A stretch of DNA of 64,000 nucleotides, taken from the NCBI GenBank assembly GCA_005881885.1, contig VBDX01000128.1, positions 36,072 to 100,071 of the forward strand, read 5' to 3'. This document shows positions 47,240-57,015 of the stretch, piece after piece. The stretch comes from Chloroflexota bacterium (GTDB lineage Bacteria; Chloroflexota; Limnocylindria; P2-11E). The translations under genes were made by a program, and so were the position numbers. Each line of letters begins with the position of its first letter. Positions within the stretch are counted from its first letter, which is position 1. The notes under the pieces were generated by a model. That model was not told the origin of the DNA, did no database searches, and saw only the letters and a program-made list of their open reading frames with translations.

Positions 47240-48160
47240 ATGGACGAGGCGAACGAGCGAACGGCGGTCACCATCGGCGAGGCGTATGTATCCGGCGCGT
47301 TGACCGCGCTCGACGACGCGCCGCGTACGAAGCTCTTCTACGAGCTGCTTGCGGAGATCGCCGAGGCCGCGCGTCTTCGCGCATATCTCCCCCATCGCGT
47401 CACCGATCCGATGGCGGCCGCTCACCTCGACCCACGAGCGGTCTATGAGATCGATCGCGCACACGTTACGGGCGCCGCCGTCCTGATCGCATACGCCGGG
47501 ATACCGTCGTTCGGCGTCGGTATCGAGGTCGAGCTCGCGCGCGAGCACGGCGTGCCGGTGATCGTCGTCGCCGAGCGGGACCGCCCCATCTCGCGGTTGC
47601 TCCTCGGGAATCCCGCGGTGGTCGAAATCGTCCGGTTCGCCGACCTCGACGGGTTGCGCAAGCAGTTACAGAGCGCGCTCGGGCGGATCGCGACCACACC
47701 AGAGGAGAGGATCCGCACTGTCGTCGCCGACGATGTCGTCGTCCAGCGTTTCATCGCGAGCCTCGGGCACGCTCGCGAGCTTCCCGGCGCGGAGGTGGCC
47801 GCCCTCCTCCGGATCGCGGATCTCGACGGCGAGGCCGCCGTGGCGTTGAAGGAAGCCGTCGCGAGCGGCAGGCTCTTCGGCGCCGGGCTGCGCGACCTGG
47901 TCGGACGCTACGCGCTCCGGGGACCCGATCTCGGCGCGTTCATCCTGCGCGACGTGCTCGAGCGCTCGCTCGCCGAGACCGCGCGCACGCTGGGTATCGA
48001 CGCGCGCACCGCGAAGCGGCACCTCGGCACGGCGCGCGCTCGCGTCGGCCTTCCCGATAACGCGGAAGCCTCGACGGTCGCACAATGGCTTGTGACCGAG
48101 CTCATCGCGCCGCCGACGCGCGCGCTGCAGCTCCATCTCTTCACCGGAGGGCGCGCGTAG
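47240..48160 (+). CDS. nucleoside 2-deoxyribosyltransferase/TIR-like fold domain fused to C-terminal HTH
   Basis: AYVSGALTALDD...VYEIDRAHVTGAAVLIAYAGIPSFGVGIEVELAREHGVPVIVVAE then LAETARTLGIDARTAKRHLGTARARVGL. Confidence 0.6.
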   Translation: MDEANERTAVTIGEAYVSGALTALDDAPRTKLFYELLAEIAEAARLRAYLPHRVTDPMAAAHLDPRAVYEIDRAHVTGAAVLIAYAGIPSFGVGIEVELAREHGVPVIVVAERDRPISRLLLGNPAVVEIVRFADLDGLRKQLQSALGRIATTPEERIRTVVADDVVVQRFIASLGHARELPGAEVAALLRIADLDGEAAVALKEAVASGRLFGAGLRDLVGRYALRGPDLGAFILRDVLERSLAETARTLGIDARTAKRHLGTARARVGLPDNAEASTVAQWLVTELIAPPTRALQLHLFTGGRA

Positions 48161-48162
48161 CC

Positions 48163-48270
48163 ATGGGCAAAGGCCAGAAGAAACAGAAGACAAAGGGCAA
48201 GCTCGGGTGGCGCAGCAAGAAGGCCAACCACGGGCGCAAGCCCGGGATGGGCCGAGGCAGGCGCAACTAG
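48163..48270 (+). CDS. 35-aa basic protein, Thx (bTHX/S31)-like
   Basis: MGKGQKKQKTKGKLGWRSKKANHGRKPGMGRGRRN; GGAGGG upstream. Confidence 0.6.
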   Translation: MGKGQKKQKTKGKLGWRSKKANHGRKPGMGRGRRN

Positions 48271-48272
48271 AG

Positions 48273-48349
48273 GCGAGGGGGCGTCGCTTCGCGCTCCGCT
48301 TCGCGTCCGGGGGCCCCTGCCCCGTGGGCCCCTACCCCTGCCCCCTCGC
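48273..48349. terminator. long GC-rich hairpin between convergent genes
   Basis: GCGAGGGGGC ... GCCCCCTCGC perfect inverted repeat. Confidence 0.45.
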
Positions 48350-48360
48350 TCGTTGTTCGC

Positions 48361-48747
48361 CTAGCGGCGCTTTTTCCTGGTCGCGCTGCGTCGTGTCGTG
48401 CGCTTCGCGGTGCTGCGGCGGCCGGTCGTCTTGCGGCGCGCCGTGGTCTTGCGGCGCGTGGTCGTCTTGCGGCCGCGCTTGGCGGTGCTCCGCTTGGCGG
48501 TGGTGCGCTTGGCGGTGGCCTTGCGGCGGCCGGTGGACCGCTTCGTGGTCGTCTTGCGTCCGCTCGTGGCCTTCTTGGCAGTGGTGCGGCGGCGCGTGGT
48601 CCTCTTCCGTCCGCCGCCCATGCTCGACGACGAGCCACTCATCGGCGACGGCGGAGGCGGGGTCGGGCTCGTGGGCAGCGGCGTGGGCCAGACGGAACCG
48701 GGTTCCTTCTGCGCGGACCAATCGGTGCCTTGGTCTTCCTGCGTCAT
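48361..48747 (-). CDS. histone H1-like Lys/Arg/Thr-rich repeat protein
   Basis: C-terminal RKTTTRRKTTARRKTTGRRSTAKRTTRR-type degenerate repeats. Confidence 0.7.
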   Translation of the reverse strand: MTQEDQGTDWSAQKEPGSVWPTPLPTSPTPPPPSPMSGSSSSMGGGRKRTTRRRTTAKKATSGRKTTTKRSTGRRKATAKRTTAKRSTAKRGRKTTTRRKTTARRKTTGRRSTAKRTTRRSATRKKRR

Positions 48748-48846
48748 GGTTCCTCCCCGAAATGATCGGCAACGGTCGTGTGGTGATGGCATATCGAATT
48801 CGGCGCGCAATCGCAAGCACGGGAACTCATCTCGGTCCCAGCTTGT

Positions 48847-49083
48847 ATGGGTCACGTGGAGATCGTCGAACAGCAGGACGCTACCTCGGGTGAATGGCGT
48901 CCGTGGGAACCGCCGACCTGGCTCGTCGCCCTCGGCCTCTGCCTGGCGCTCGTCGTGGGATTCGTGCGCGCCGCGGATGTGCGCGATCCCCGCATCGGGC
49001 ACCAAGCGCTGCCCACGCCGTGCGTTGCGCATACCGCGCCGGGGCCGAACGACGTCAACTACATCTGGAGCTGGTGCCCTTAG
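48847..49083 (+). CDS. small single-TM protein
   Basis: 78 aa, TWLVALGLCLALVVGFV TM segment. Confidence 0.45.
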   Translation: MGHVEIVEQQDATSGEWRPWEPPTWLVALGLCLALVVGFVRAADVRDPRIGHQALPTPCVAHTAPGPNDVNYIWSWCP

Positions 49084-50240
49084 GGCAGGAGGCGGACGAA
49101 AACCTCGCTCGCCAGCAGCCGTCCGCGCGCCGTAAGCGACGCACGGTCGCCTGACCAGCGCACAAGCCGCGCGCGCGACACCTCAGCCAGCGCAAACCGC
49201 ACTCTCGTTACGGCCTCATCCCCGAAGCGGATCCTGTAACGGCGTAGATCAAGGCCGGTATCAAGCCGTAAGGCGAGCATCGCAGCCTCGGCTCGCGGAT
49301 CCGACTCGAGGTCGGCAGACCGCGCAGACCCGCTTCGGGCGTGCGCGATGTACGTGCGCAGCTCGACCGGGTTGGCCGATCGGACGCCTCCAAGGTGGGT
49401 GTGCGCGCCCGCGCCGACACCGAGCCAGTCCCGGTCACGCCAGTAGCCGAGGTTGTGCAGCGAGCGCTTGCGCGGCCTGGCCCAGTTCGCGATCTCGTAA
49501 TGGCGGTACCCGCTGCGTGCCAGCACGCCTTCGGCCAGGCGGTACAACCGCGCGACACCGGCGTCGTCGGGCTGGGCCGCCGCGGTCCGCTGGCGCCAGC
49601 GCTCGAGCACCGGCCAGCCGCCCCCGGGCCAGTTCGCGACCGAGGCTTCCGGGTCGAGACGCAGCTCGAGCGGATAGCACGAGACGTGATCGGGCGCGAG
49701 CGCGACCGCCATTTCGAGATCGCGCTGCCAGTCGGCGACGGTCTGCCCCGGCCAGCCGAAGATCAGGTCGAGATTGGTGTCGAGACCGGCGTCGCGGGCC
49801 GCCACGAGCGCCGCGGTGCTGTCCTGTGGCTGGTGCGTCCGGCCGAGCGCCCGCAGTCCGCGCGCGTCGAAGCTCTGTGCGCCGAGCGACATCCGCGTGA
49901 TGCCGAGCGCCAGCCAGGCGTCAAGCCGCACGCGATCGAGGGTCGCCGGATTGACCTCGATAGTCGCCTCGCGCGGGCGCACGTCGAAAGCTTCGCGCAG
50001 CGCCCCGGCGAGTAACTCGATCTCGCTCGGGTCGAGGAGACTCGGCGTCCCTCCGCCGACGTACAGCGTGCGGATCCGCGGCCGACCGAGCGCCCGCCCC
50101 TCGCGGGCGATCTCCTCGCGAAGGGCCTCCAGGTACGCCACGCGAAGCGTCGTCCTCGCCGGCGCTGTCGCGAAGTCGCAGTACGGGCACCGCGAGGCGC
50201 AGAACGGGATGTGGACATACAGACCGATGCCGCGAGTCAT
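49080..50240 (-). CDS. hemW: radical SAM heme chaperone HemW
   Basis: LYVHIPFCASRCPYCDF, YVGGGTPSLL, EVNPATL. Confidence 0.94.
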   Translation of the reverse strand: MTRGIGLYVHIPFCASRCPYCDFATAPARTTLRVAYLEALREEIAREGRALGRPRIRTLYVGGGTPSLLDPSEIELLAGALREAFDVRPREATIEVNPATLDRVRLDAWLALGITRMSLGAQSFDARGLRALGRTHQPQDSTAALVAARDAGLDTNLDLIFGWPGQTVADWQRDLEMAVALAPDHVSCYPLELRLDPEASVANWPGGGWPVLERWRQRTAAAQPDDAGVARLYRLAEGVLARSGYRHYEIANWARPRKRSLHNLGYWRDRDWLGVGAGAHTHLGGVRSANPVELRTYIAHARSGSARSADLESDPRAEAAMLALRLDTGLDLRRYRIRFGDEAVTRVRFALAEVSRARLVRWSGDRASLTARGRLLASEVFVRLLP

Positions 50241-50767
50241 CTGCGTATCGCCCCGAGCGGATCCGGCAAGCCCGCGTCGACCGAGAGCTCGGCGGTCCGG
50301 CCAAGGTCCACGAGCCACTCACGTGACTCGTGCACGAAGGCCAGGAGGTGGGTGGGCCTCCAGTCGATCTCCGTGACGATCCGCTCTTCGCCGAAGTCGG
50401 GCAGGAGCAGGACGTACGCGGTGGCGCGATCGACGATCCGGGCGCCGGAGATGCCAAAACCCCCCAGCGTTTCCGCGCCGCCGAGCGCTCCGACGATGGA
50501 GTCGCGCAGCGGCGCGACGACCAGAGCGAGCCGCGCGTCCTCGCCCGAGGGGGCGACCCCCGCGGCGCGGTGAAGAGCGACCGCGGCGCGCGCCGCGTAG
50601 TGGCCTTCGAGCAGACCGCGGGTCTCGCGCGAGAGGCACGCCCAGATCGCGGCGGCGTCGTCGACCGCGACCGCCCGAAGGAAGGTCGTGGCCGCGAGCT
50701 GCGTCGGATGCTCGAACTGGACTTTCGGGGGCCGGGGGGCGGAGGCCCCCGAGTTCTTGGTGGTCAT
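50237..50767 (-). CDS. hypothetical protein, 176 aa
   Basis: ORF between hemW and lepA with short overlaps on both sides. Confidence 0.7.
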   Translation of the reverse strand: MTTKNSGASAPRPPKVQFEHPTQLAATTFLRAVAVDDAAAIWACLSRETRGLLEGHYAARAAVALHRAAGVAPSGEDARLALVVAPLRDSIVGALGGAETLGGFGISGARIVDRATAYVLLLPDFGEERIVTEIDWRPTHLLAFVHESREWLVDLGRTAELSVDAGLPDPLGAIRR

Positions 50768-52557
50768 GTCTCGTCCCCGATCCGCAGCACCGCGAGAAAG
50801 GCCTCCTGGGGGATCTCGACGGACCCCACCATCTTCATCCGCTTCTTGCCTTCTTTTTGCTTTTCGAGGAGCTTGCGCTTGCGTGTGATGTCGCCGCCGT
50901 AGCACTTCGCGAGCACGTCCTTGCGCTTCGCCTTCACCGTCTCGCTGGCGATGACCTTGCCGCCGATCGCCGCCTGGATCCGGACGTCGAACATCTGCTT
51001 GGGGATGAGTCCCCGCAGCTTGGAGACGAGCACTCGCCCCGACAGCTGCGCCCGATCCCGATGCGTGATGATCGAGAGCGCGTCGACCAGGCTGCCGGAC
51101 ACGAGGATGTCGAGGCGGACGAGATCCGCGGCACGGTACTCGGCGAACTCGTAGTCGAGCGACGCGTAGCCCTGCGATCGGGACTTCAACTGGTCGTAGA
51201 AGTCGACGATCAATTCCGAGAGCGGCATCTCGTATTTGAGCATCGCCCGCGTCGGATCGACATAGCTCATGTCCAGAAGCGAGGCGCGCTTGTTCTGCGC
51301 GACTTCCATGACCGGACCGACGTGCGTCGTCGGGACAATGATCGTCACTTTCATCCACGGCTCGCGGATCTCAACGATCGTGCCCGGATCCGGCAACAGC
51401 GCGGGGTTGTCGATCGCGACCTCGGCGCCTTTCTGGGTGATCACGCGGTACTCCACGGACGGCGACGTCGCGATGAGTCCCACGTCGTACTCGCGCTCGA
51501 GTCGCTCCTGGACGATCTCGAGATGCAGCAGGCCGAGGAAACCGGCACGGAAACCGAAGCCCAAAGCCTGCGAGGTCTCGGGCTCGTAGAGGAGCGAGGC
51601 GTCGTTGAGCCGGAGCTTCTCGAGCGCGTCCTTGAGCTCCGGATAGTCCTCGGCGTTCGAAGGATAGAAGCCCGCGAAGACCATCGGCTTCGCCGGACGG
51701 TAGCCCGGCAGCGGCTCCGCGGCGGGTCGCGACGCGAGCGTGAGCGTATCTCCGACGCGGCAATCGGCCACCGCTTTCAGCCCGGTCGCGACGTAACCCA
51801 CCTCGCCGGTGACGAGACGCTCGATCGGGCGCGCGTCCGGAACGAATACGCCGAGCTCCAGCAAGTCGCTCTCACGCTCCGTGGCCATCAGGCGGATCCG
51901 GTCGCCTGCGGCGAGCGCGCCGTCCACCACGCGGATGTGCGCGACGACGCCTTTGTACGCGTCGTAGTGCGAGTCGAAGATGAGCGCGCGCAGCGGGGCG
52001 TCCGGATCCCCCGTCGGCGCGGGGACGCGCTCGACGATCGCGTCGAGGAGCTCCTCCACGCCCGCGCCGGTCTTCCCCGAGGCGAGCAGGATCTCGTCCT
52101 CGCGGAAGCCGAGCGTCGTGCGGAGCTCCTCGCGCACGACGTCGAGGTCGATGTTCGGAAGGTCGATCTTATTGATGACGGGTATGACCTCGAGGCCCTG
52201 CTCCACGGCGAGATATGCGTTCGCGAGCGTCTGGGCCTCGATCCCCTGCGACGCGTCGACGAGCAGCACTGCGCCTTCGCATGCCGCGAGCGAGCGGCTC
52301 ACCTCGTACGTGAAGTCAACGTGACCCGGCGTGTCGATCAGATTGAGCTCGTGATCTCGCCAGGCCATCCGGACCGCACGCGCCTTGATCGTGATCCCGT
52401 GCTCGCGCTCCAGCTCCATCGAGTCGAGGAGCTGCTCGCGCATCTCCCGGAGCGGCACGGTGCCGGTCGTTTCGAGAAGCCGGTCGGAGAGCGTCGTCTT
52501 GCCGTGATCGACATGCGCGATCACGCAGAAGTTGCGGATGCGCACGAGGTCGGCCAT
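50764..52557 (-). CDS. lepA: elongation factor 4
   Basis: [32 protein letters not shown]; characteristic C-terminal domain. Confidence 0.97.
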   Translation of the reverse strand: MADLVRIRNFCVIAHVDHGKTTLSDRLLETTGTVPLREMREQLLDSMELEREHGITIKARAVRMAWRDHELNLIDTPGHVDFTYEVSRSLAACEGAVLLVDASQGIEAQTLANAYLAVEQGLEVIPVINKIDLPNIDLDVVREELRTTLGFREDEILLASGKTGAGVEELLDAIVERVPAPTGDPDAPLRALIFDSHYDAYKGVVAHIRVVDGALAAGDRIRLMATERESDLLELGVFVPDARPIERLVTGEVGYVATGLKAVADCRVGDTLTLASRPAAEPLPGYRPAKPMVFAGFYPSNAEDYPELKDALEKLRLNDASLLYEPETSQALGFGFRAGFLGLLHLEIVQERLEREYDVGLIATSPSVEYRVITQKGAEVAIDNPALLPDPGTIVEIREPWMKVTIIVPTTHVGPVMEVAQNKRASLLDMSYVDPTRAMLKYEMPLSELIVDFYDQLKSRSQGYASLDYEFAEYRAADLVRLDILVSGSLVDALSIITHRDRAQLSGRVLVSKLRGLIPKQMFDVRIQAAIGGKVIASETVKAKRKDVLAKCYGGDITRKRKLLEKQKEGKKRMKMVGSVEIPQEAFLAVLRIGDET

Positions 52558-52638
52558 GGCAAGACAGGCTAGGGCGTTAACCTACCGGCCATCTCACGCT
52601 CCCCGGTCGGAGGACGGTCGGACTTCGCAGTCTCGGCG

Positions 52639-53331
52639 ATGGTCTGGCTCATCCTCGTCGGCTTCCTCGTCATCGTCGACCTCTTCATCACGTTCGTCGG
52701 CGCGGGGCTCGAGAGCGACCCACGCGCCCAGCTCTTCTCGCCGCCCGCGATCCTGATCGTCGGCCTCGCGGGTCTGGCCGGCGTCTGGCTCTCGCATCGC
52801 ACCGGGTTCCCGGCGGCGTGGGCCCCGTCCGCGCCCGCGCGCTGGCGCTTCGTTTATCCAAGCCTCATCGGGATCGCGATCGGCGTCTTCCTCTCGGTCG
52901 CCGACATCTTCCTGCACTGGACCGCGACGTTCTCGAGTCCCGGTGGAGTCCCGTTCAACGCGCCGTTCCCCGGGTCGCTGCTCTTCTATCCCGGCGGCGC
53001 GATCATCGTCGAGGTCTTCTACCGGCTCATCCCGATCCCGCTCGTGATGTACCTGATCTCGAACCTCGCCCTTCGCGGCCGGTTGCAGGAGCAGGTCTTC
53101 TGGGCGCTGGCGGCGCTGACGTCGCTCATCGAACCCATATCCCAGGACCTGCCCGACCTTCGAGTCGGGACCGAGCTCGCGGTCGGATTGAACTTCGCCG
53201 GCGATTACGTGATGAACCTCGCCCAGGCGATCATGTTCCGCCGCTACGGCTTCCTCACGTCGATCATCCTTCGCGTCGCGATGTACCTGGTCTGGCACGT
53301 CGCGTACGGCAACTTCATCTGCCGCTGCTGA
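52639..53331 (+). CDS. integral membrane protein (possible divergent CPBP-like)
   Basis: EVFYRLIPIP, NLAQAIMFRRYGF, YLVWHVAYGNF in TM helices. Confidence 0.55.
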   Translation: MVWLILVGFLVIVDLFITFVGAGLESDPRAQLFSPPAILIVGLAGLAGVWLSHRTGFPAAWAPSAPARWRFVYPSLIGIAIGVFLSVADIFLHWTATFSSPGGVPFNAPFPGSLLFYPGGAIIVEVFYRLIPIPLVMYLISNLALRGRLQEQVFWALAALTSLIEPISQDLPDLRVGTELAVGLNFAGDYVMNLAQAIMFRRYGFLTSIILRVAMYLVWHVAYGNFICRC

Positions 53332-53335
53332 TCGG

Positions 53336-54910
53336 TCATCCCGGAGCGGCAGCGGGTCCTGGGCGGAGTCGCGTCTTCACGACGGCGATGATTTCGCCGA
53401 GCTCGCTTATCTTCAGAAAATACGCGGCACCGAGGTAAACCATCCCGCCGACCGTCGCCGCCAGCAGCGTCTGAAGGAACAGCACCGGTTTGGACGGATC
53501 GACGAGGAGATCGAACGGCAGGTTCGTCAGGCGTATGAAGCCAAACATCGCGATGCCCATCAGGAGGCTCGCGGACACCTGCTTGAGGCTCGACACGCCG
53601 AGTCCGACCAGACGCAGCCGCGCTCTCGTCGCGAGGAGCATGAGGAGGAGAGCGGCCTCGACGAGCGTCGCGATCGAGTTCGCGAGCGCCAGGCCGTTGA
53701 TGCCCAGTGGTTGTGCGAGGAGGAGGTCCAGCACCACGTTCAGCCCGATCGAGACGAGCGTCAGCGCGAGCGGCGTCGTGGTGTCGCGCGCCGCGAAATA
53801 GGCACGGGCGAGGATCTGGATCAGCGCATGCCCGGCGAGGCCGAGCGAATAGAAGAGGAACGCGGCCTGCGTGAGCTCGCGCTCGCCCGGCCCGAAATTC
53901 CCGTACTGGAAGAGCAGGTTCACGATCGGACGGCGGAGGACGATCATCAAGATGGCCGTCGGCAAGGTGAGGAACAGGATCCAGCGGATCCCCTGCTGGA
54001 CGGCATCGCGCATCCGGTTCACCTGGCCGAGCGAGGCGAAGTGCGAGAGCGTTGGGAAGATCGCAGCGCTGATCGCGATCGAGAAGACGCCGAGCGGCAG
54101 CATCAAGAGCTGGAAGGCGTAGTTCAGCGCGACGAGGGAGCCGGTCGGCATGCCCGACGCCAGGAACGTGTCGACGAAGAAGACAATCTGCACCGCGCCG
54201 AGCGCGAGGGTCCGCGGGCCCGCGAGGCGAAGTACGTCGCGCACGCCGGGATGCGCGAGATCCAGCGAGGCTGAGTACCGCGTTCGGCGGAACGTGAGCT
54301 CCGGAAGCTGGACCAGCCACATGACGAGCGCCCCGACCACGACTCCGAGGGCCGCCGCGTGAATGCCGAGGAAAGGCCAGCCAAAGAGCGTGAAGAGGAT
54401 GATCACGAGGTTGTAGACAATCGGCGCCGTCGCACCCGATAGGAACTGGCGATACGAGTTGAGGATGCCGGTCGTCAATGAGCTGAGACCCATGAAGATC
54501 GGCGAGAGCAGCATCAGCCGAGTGAGATCGACCGTGAGGGCGATCTGGCGAGGATCGTTGAACCGCGTGACAAAGGTCGGAACGACGATGGGAGCGAGCA
54601 GCCACATCACGGCCGAGAACGCCACAAGGAGCACCAGCAGAGCGTTCAGCACGCTCGAAGCGACGTGCCAGGCCTCGGCTTCGCGTTCGCGCGCGAGGTA
54701 ACCCGTGAAGACCGGTATGAACGCGGACGCGAGCGCGCCTGCGACGAGGAGCCCGAAGATCGCGTCGGGGATCTTGAACGCGGCTATGAACGCATCGAGG
54801 TCGGGCGAGCCGCCGAACGTCGCACCGAGCACCGATAGCCGCAGCCAGCCGAGGACGCGGCTCGCGACGAGCGTCCCGATCATGATCGCGGACGCGCGCG
54901 CTACCGACAT
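53336..54910 (-). CDS. murJ: lipid II flippase MurJ
   Basis: MviN fold: MIGTLVASRVLGWLR...DAFIAAFKIPDAIFGLLVAGALASAFIPVF. Confidence 0.93.
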   Translation of the reverse strand: MSVARASAIMIGTLVASRVLGWLRLSVLGATFGGSPDLDAFIAAFKIPDAIFGLLVAGALASAFIPVFTGYLAREREAEAWHVASSVLNALLVLLVAFSAVMWLLAPIVVPTFVTRFNDPRQIALTVDLTRLMLLSPIFMGLSSLTTGILNSYRQFLSGATAPIVYNLVIILFTLFGWPFLGIHAAALGVVVGALVMWLVQLPELTFRRTRYSASLDLAHPGVRDVLRLAGPRTLALGAVQIVFFVDTFLASGMPTGSLVALNYAFQLLMLPLGVFSIAISAAIFPTLSHFASLGQVNRMRDAVQQGIRWILFLTLPTAILMIVLRRPIVNLLFQYGNFGPGERELTQAAFLFYSLGLAGHALIQILARAYFAARDTTTPLALTLVSIGLNVVLDLLLAQPLGINGLALANSIATLVEAALLLMLLATRARLRLVGLGVSSLKQVSASLLMGIAMFGFIRLTNLPFDLLVDPSKPVLFLQTLLAATVGGMVYLGAAYFLKISELGEIIAVVKTRLRPGPAAAPG

Positions 54911-54954
54911 CGGCACCGCCTTGATATTGAGGCATCCGCTATCGTGCGCAGCCG

Positions 54955-55233
54955 ATGGCAACAAAGAAACGCAAGCGCTCGGCCCTCAAGCGCATCCGGC
55001 AGACGCAGCGCCGCACCACCGTCAAGACGATCGGCCGCTCCGCGGCGCGGACGGCGGTGCGCACGGCACGCGAGGCCATCGCGAAGGGCGGCGAAGCGGC
55101 TGCCGACGTGATCGCGGCGGCCGCCAGCGCGCTCGACCGCGCGGCCAAGCGCGGCGCGATCCACAAGAACAGCGCGCGTCGCCGACGGAGTCGCATCGCG
55201 AAGGCCAGCTCTAAGGCGAAGAAGAAGACCTAG
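54955..55233 (+). CDS. rpsT: 30S ribosomal protein S20
   Basis: MATKKRKRSALKRIRQTQRRTTVKTIGRSAARTAVR...GAIHKNSARRRRSRIAK. Confidence 0.95.
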   Translation: MATKKRKRSALKRIRQTQRRTTVKTIGRSAARTAVRTAREAIAKGGEAAADVIAAAASALDRAAKRGAIHKNSARRRRSRIAKASSKAKKKT

Positions 55234-55274
55234 ACGCTCGCGATAGCGACCTGCGGGTCCTGTCCCGGCTCGGG

Positions 55275-55375
55275 TAGGTCTCTCGCTCGCGCACCCTCCC
55301 CGCCGGCCGCGTCATTCGCTTCGCTCATGCCGCGGGGGCGGGTCCCCGGGGCACCCGCGCATCGCGAGAGACCTA
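55275..55375. terminator. long structured hairpin between convergent rpsT and AAA ATPase genes
   Basis: TAGGTCTCTCGC ... GCGAGAGACCTA perfect 12-bp arms with nested GC-rich stems. Confidence 0.5.
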
Positions 55376-55421
55376 CTCCTCGCCGTGCCACCCGCAGGCG
55401 CGTGCGCCGCTCGTCTATCGC

Positions 55422-56717
55422 TCAGATGGGGACGAAGTAGGTCTCGCAGGCGAGCTCGACGAGCTCGGGTGTGAGCTCCGCCGGCTTCAGCAGGAAGCGC
55501 GCTGCCGCGGAGAGGTGCTGCATCAGGTCCCTCGGGTGGCACGAGCGGAGCGGGATGTTGCGCTCGCGGCAGTACGCCGCGATCCAATCCGCGGCCTTCG
55601 GGTAGAAAGTGATCTTCTGCTTCTCGCAGACGCGGCGCAGGATCTCGGAGAACTCCTGGTACGTGGGCGGCTTGATCTCGATCTTGTATTGGATGCGCCG
55701 CAGGAACGCCTCGTCGACGAGGGATGAGGGCGTACGGTTCGTCGCGAAGACAAGCAGCACGTCGAAGGGGACCTCGATCTTGCGACCATCCGAGAGCGTG
55801 AGGAAGTCCACGTCGCGGTCCAGCGGGACGATCCACCGATTGAGGAGCATCTCGGGCGAGGCGCGCTGACGGCCGAAGTCGTCGATGAGCAGCACGCCGC
55901 CGCTCGCCTTCATCTGGAAGGGCGCCTCGTGGACCTTCGAGACCTCGTCAAACGTGAGGTCGAGGTCCTCGAGCGTGAGCTCGCCGCCGACCTCGACGAA
56001 CGGACGGTTGACCGGGATCCATCGCCGATCGAAACGGGCGTCGAGAGCGAGGAGGGGCTTGTGCCGCGACGGGTCGTACACGCGGATGAGCTGCTGGCCG
56101 ACGAGGATCGCGTATGGCAGAACGATGCTGCCCTTCAGCATCCCGGCCAGCGTCTCCGCGATGGAGGACTTCCCGGTGCCAGGAGGCCCGAAAAGGAAGA
56201 TCGAACGACCGCTGTTGATCGCTGGGCCAAGTTGGCGCAGCGTCTTCTCTGGCAAGACGAGGTGACTCAGCGCCTTCCGGATCTCGTCGAACGTGACCTG
56301 CATGTCCTCGATCGACTGCGCGCCCACCCTGTTGACATATGCGCCCAGCGTCACCGGCGCAGCGCCGACGTAGCCGTTCTGCGTCAGGGCCTCGCGCGCG
56401 CGGTCGGCGCCTTTCGTCGAGAGCACGTAGATGTACGTCGCGGCGGCCATCCCGGAGCCGCCCTTCACCTCGACGAGGTGCTCGTTCTTCAGGAAGTCGA
56501 GGACGCTCTGGAGGATCTTGGGAAGCGGAAGGCAGATCGTGGCGGCGAGGTCCGCCGCGGTGGTCTGGCCCTTCTGGTACAGGATCTTGAGGACGAGGTC
56601 GGCGATGAACTGCCCGGTCAGCCCGGTCTCTTCCATGGTCGCCGGCGCCATCGGAGCCGGCGCTTCCGCCTTGGATGGGGCCGCGGCCGCCGGAGCGGCT
56701 CGTTCCAGAATTGCCAA
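55422..56717 (-). CDS. AAA-family ATPase with N-terminal winged-helix-like domain
   Basis: FLFGPPGTGKSSIAETLAGML, GGVLLIDDFGRQ; N-terminal LTGQFIADLVLKILYQKGQTTAADLAATICLP. Confidence 0.85.
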   Translation of the reverse strand: MAILERAAPAAAAPSKAEAPAPMAPATMEETGLTGQFIADLVLKILYQKGQTTAADLAATICLPLPKILQSVLDFLKNEHLVEVKGGSGMAAATYIYVLSTKGADRAREALTQNGYVGAAPVTLGAYVNRVGAQSIEDMQVTFDEIRKALSHLVLPEKTLRQLGPAINSGRSIFLFGPPGTGKSSIAETLAGMLKGSIVLPYAILVGQQLIRVYDPSRHKPLLALDARFDRRWIPVNRPFVEVGGELTLEDLDLTFDEVSKVHEAPFQMKASGGVLLIDDFGRQRASPEMLLNRWIVPLDRDVDFLTLSDGRKIEVPFDVLLVFATNRTPSSLVDEAFLRRIQYKIEIKPPTYQEFSEILRRVCEKQKITFYPKAADWIAAYCRERNIPLRSCHPRDLMQHLSAAARFLLKPAELTPELVELACETYFVPI

Positions 56718-57015
56718 TTCCTCACTCCCGCCCGTAATTGCGTTCGGGTGAGTTTAGGGGTGCTTGCCCTTCCCTTCGGTGGGGGAAACGTTGCGGTTGA
56801 TACCGGCGCTTGCCTGTCAGTGGGTGACTGCGGCCTGCGGCTCCGGCTTTCTCGAGCAGCCCTGCTGCCCGATCAGTAACGCGCCAATGCGGCCAGACCC
56901 TTGGTCATGCTTACCATCGTCCTAGGCCTAATCCTCACGGAGCCCGGGAACCACCTTCCGGCGCGAACCTGCGAGAGCAGATGGGCGCTGAGCACGCCCA
57001 AGCTCGGCAAAGGTG

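Noticed and set aside
48398-49135. Repeat-rich plus-strand ORF opposite the histone-like gene
   Set aside because: Mirror of the Lys/Arg/Thr repeat coding on the minus strand; composition is not protein-like.
50857-52572. 571-aa ORF antisense to lepA
   Set aside because: Shadow ORF of lepA.
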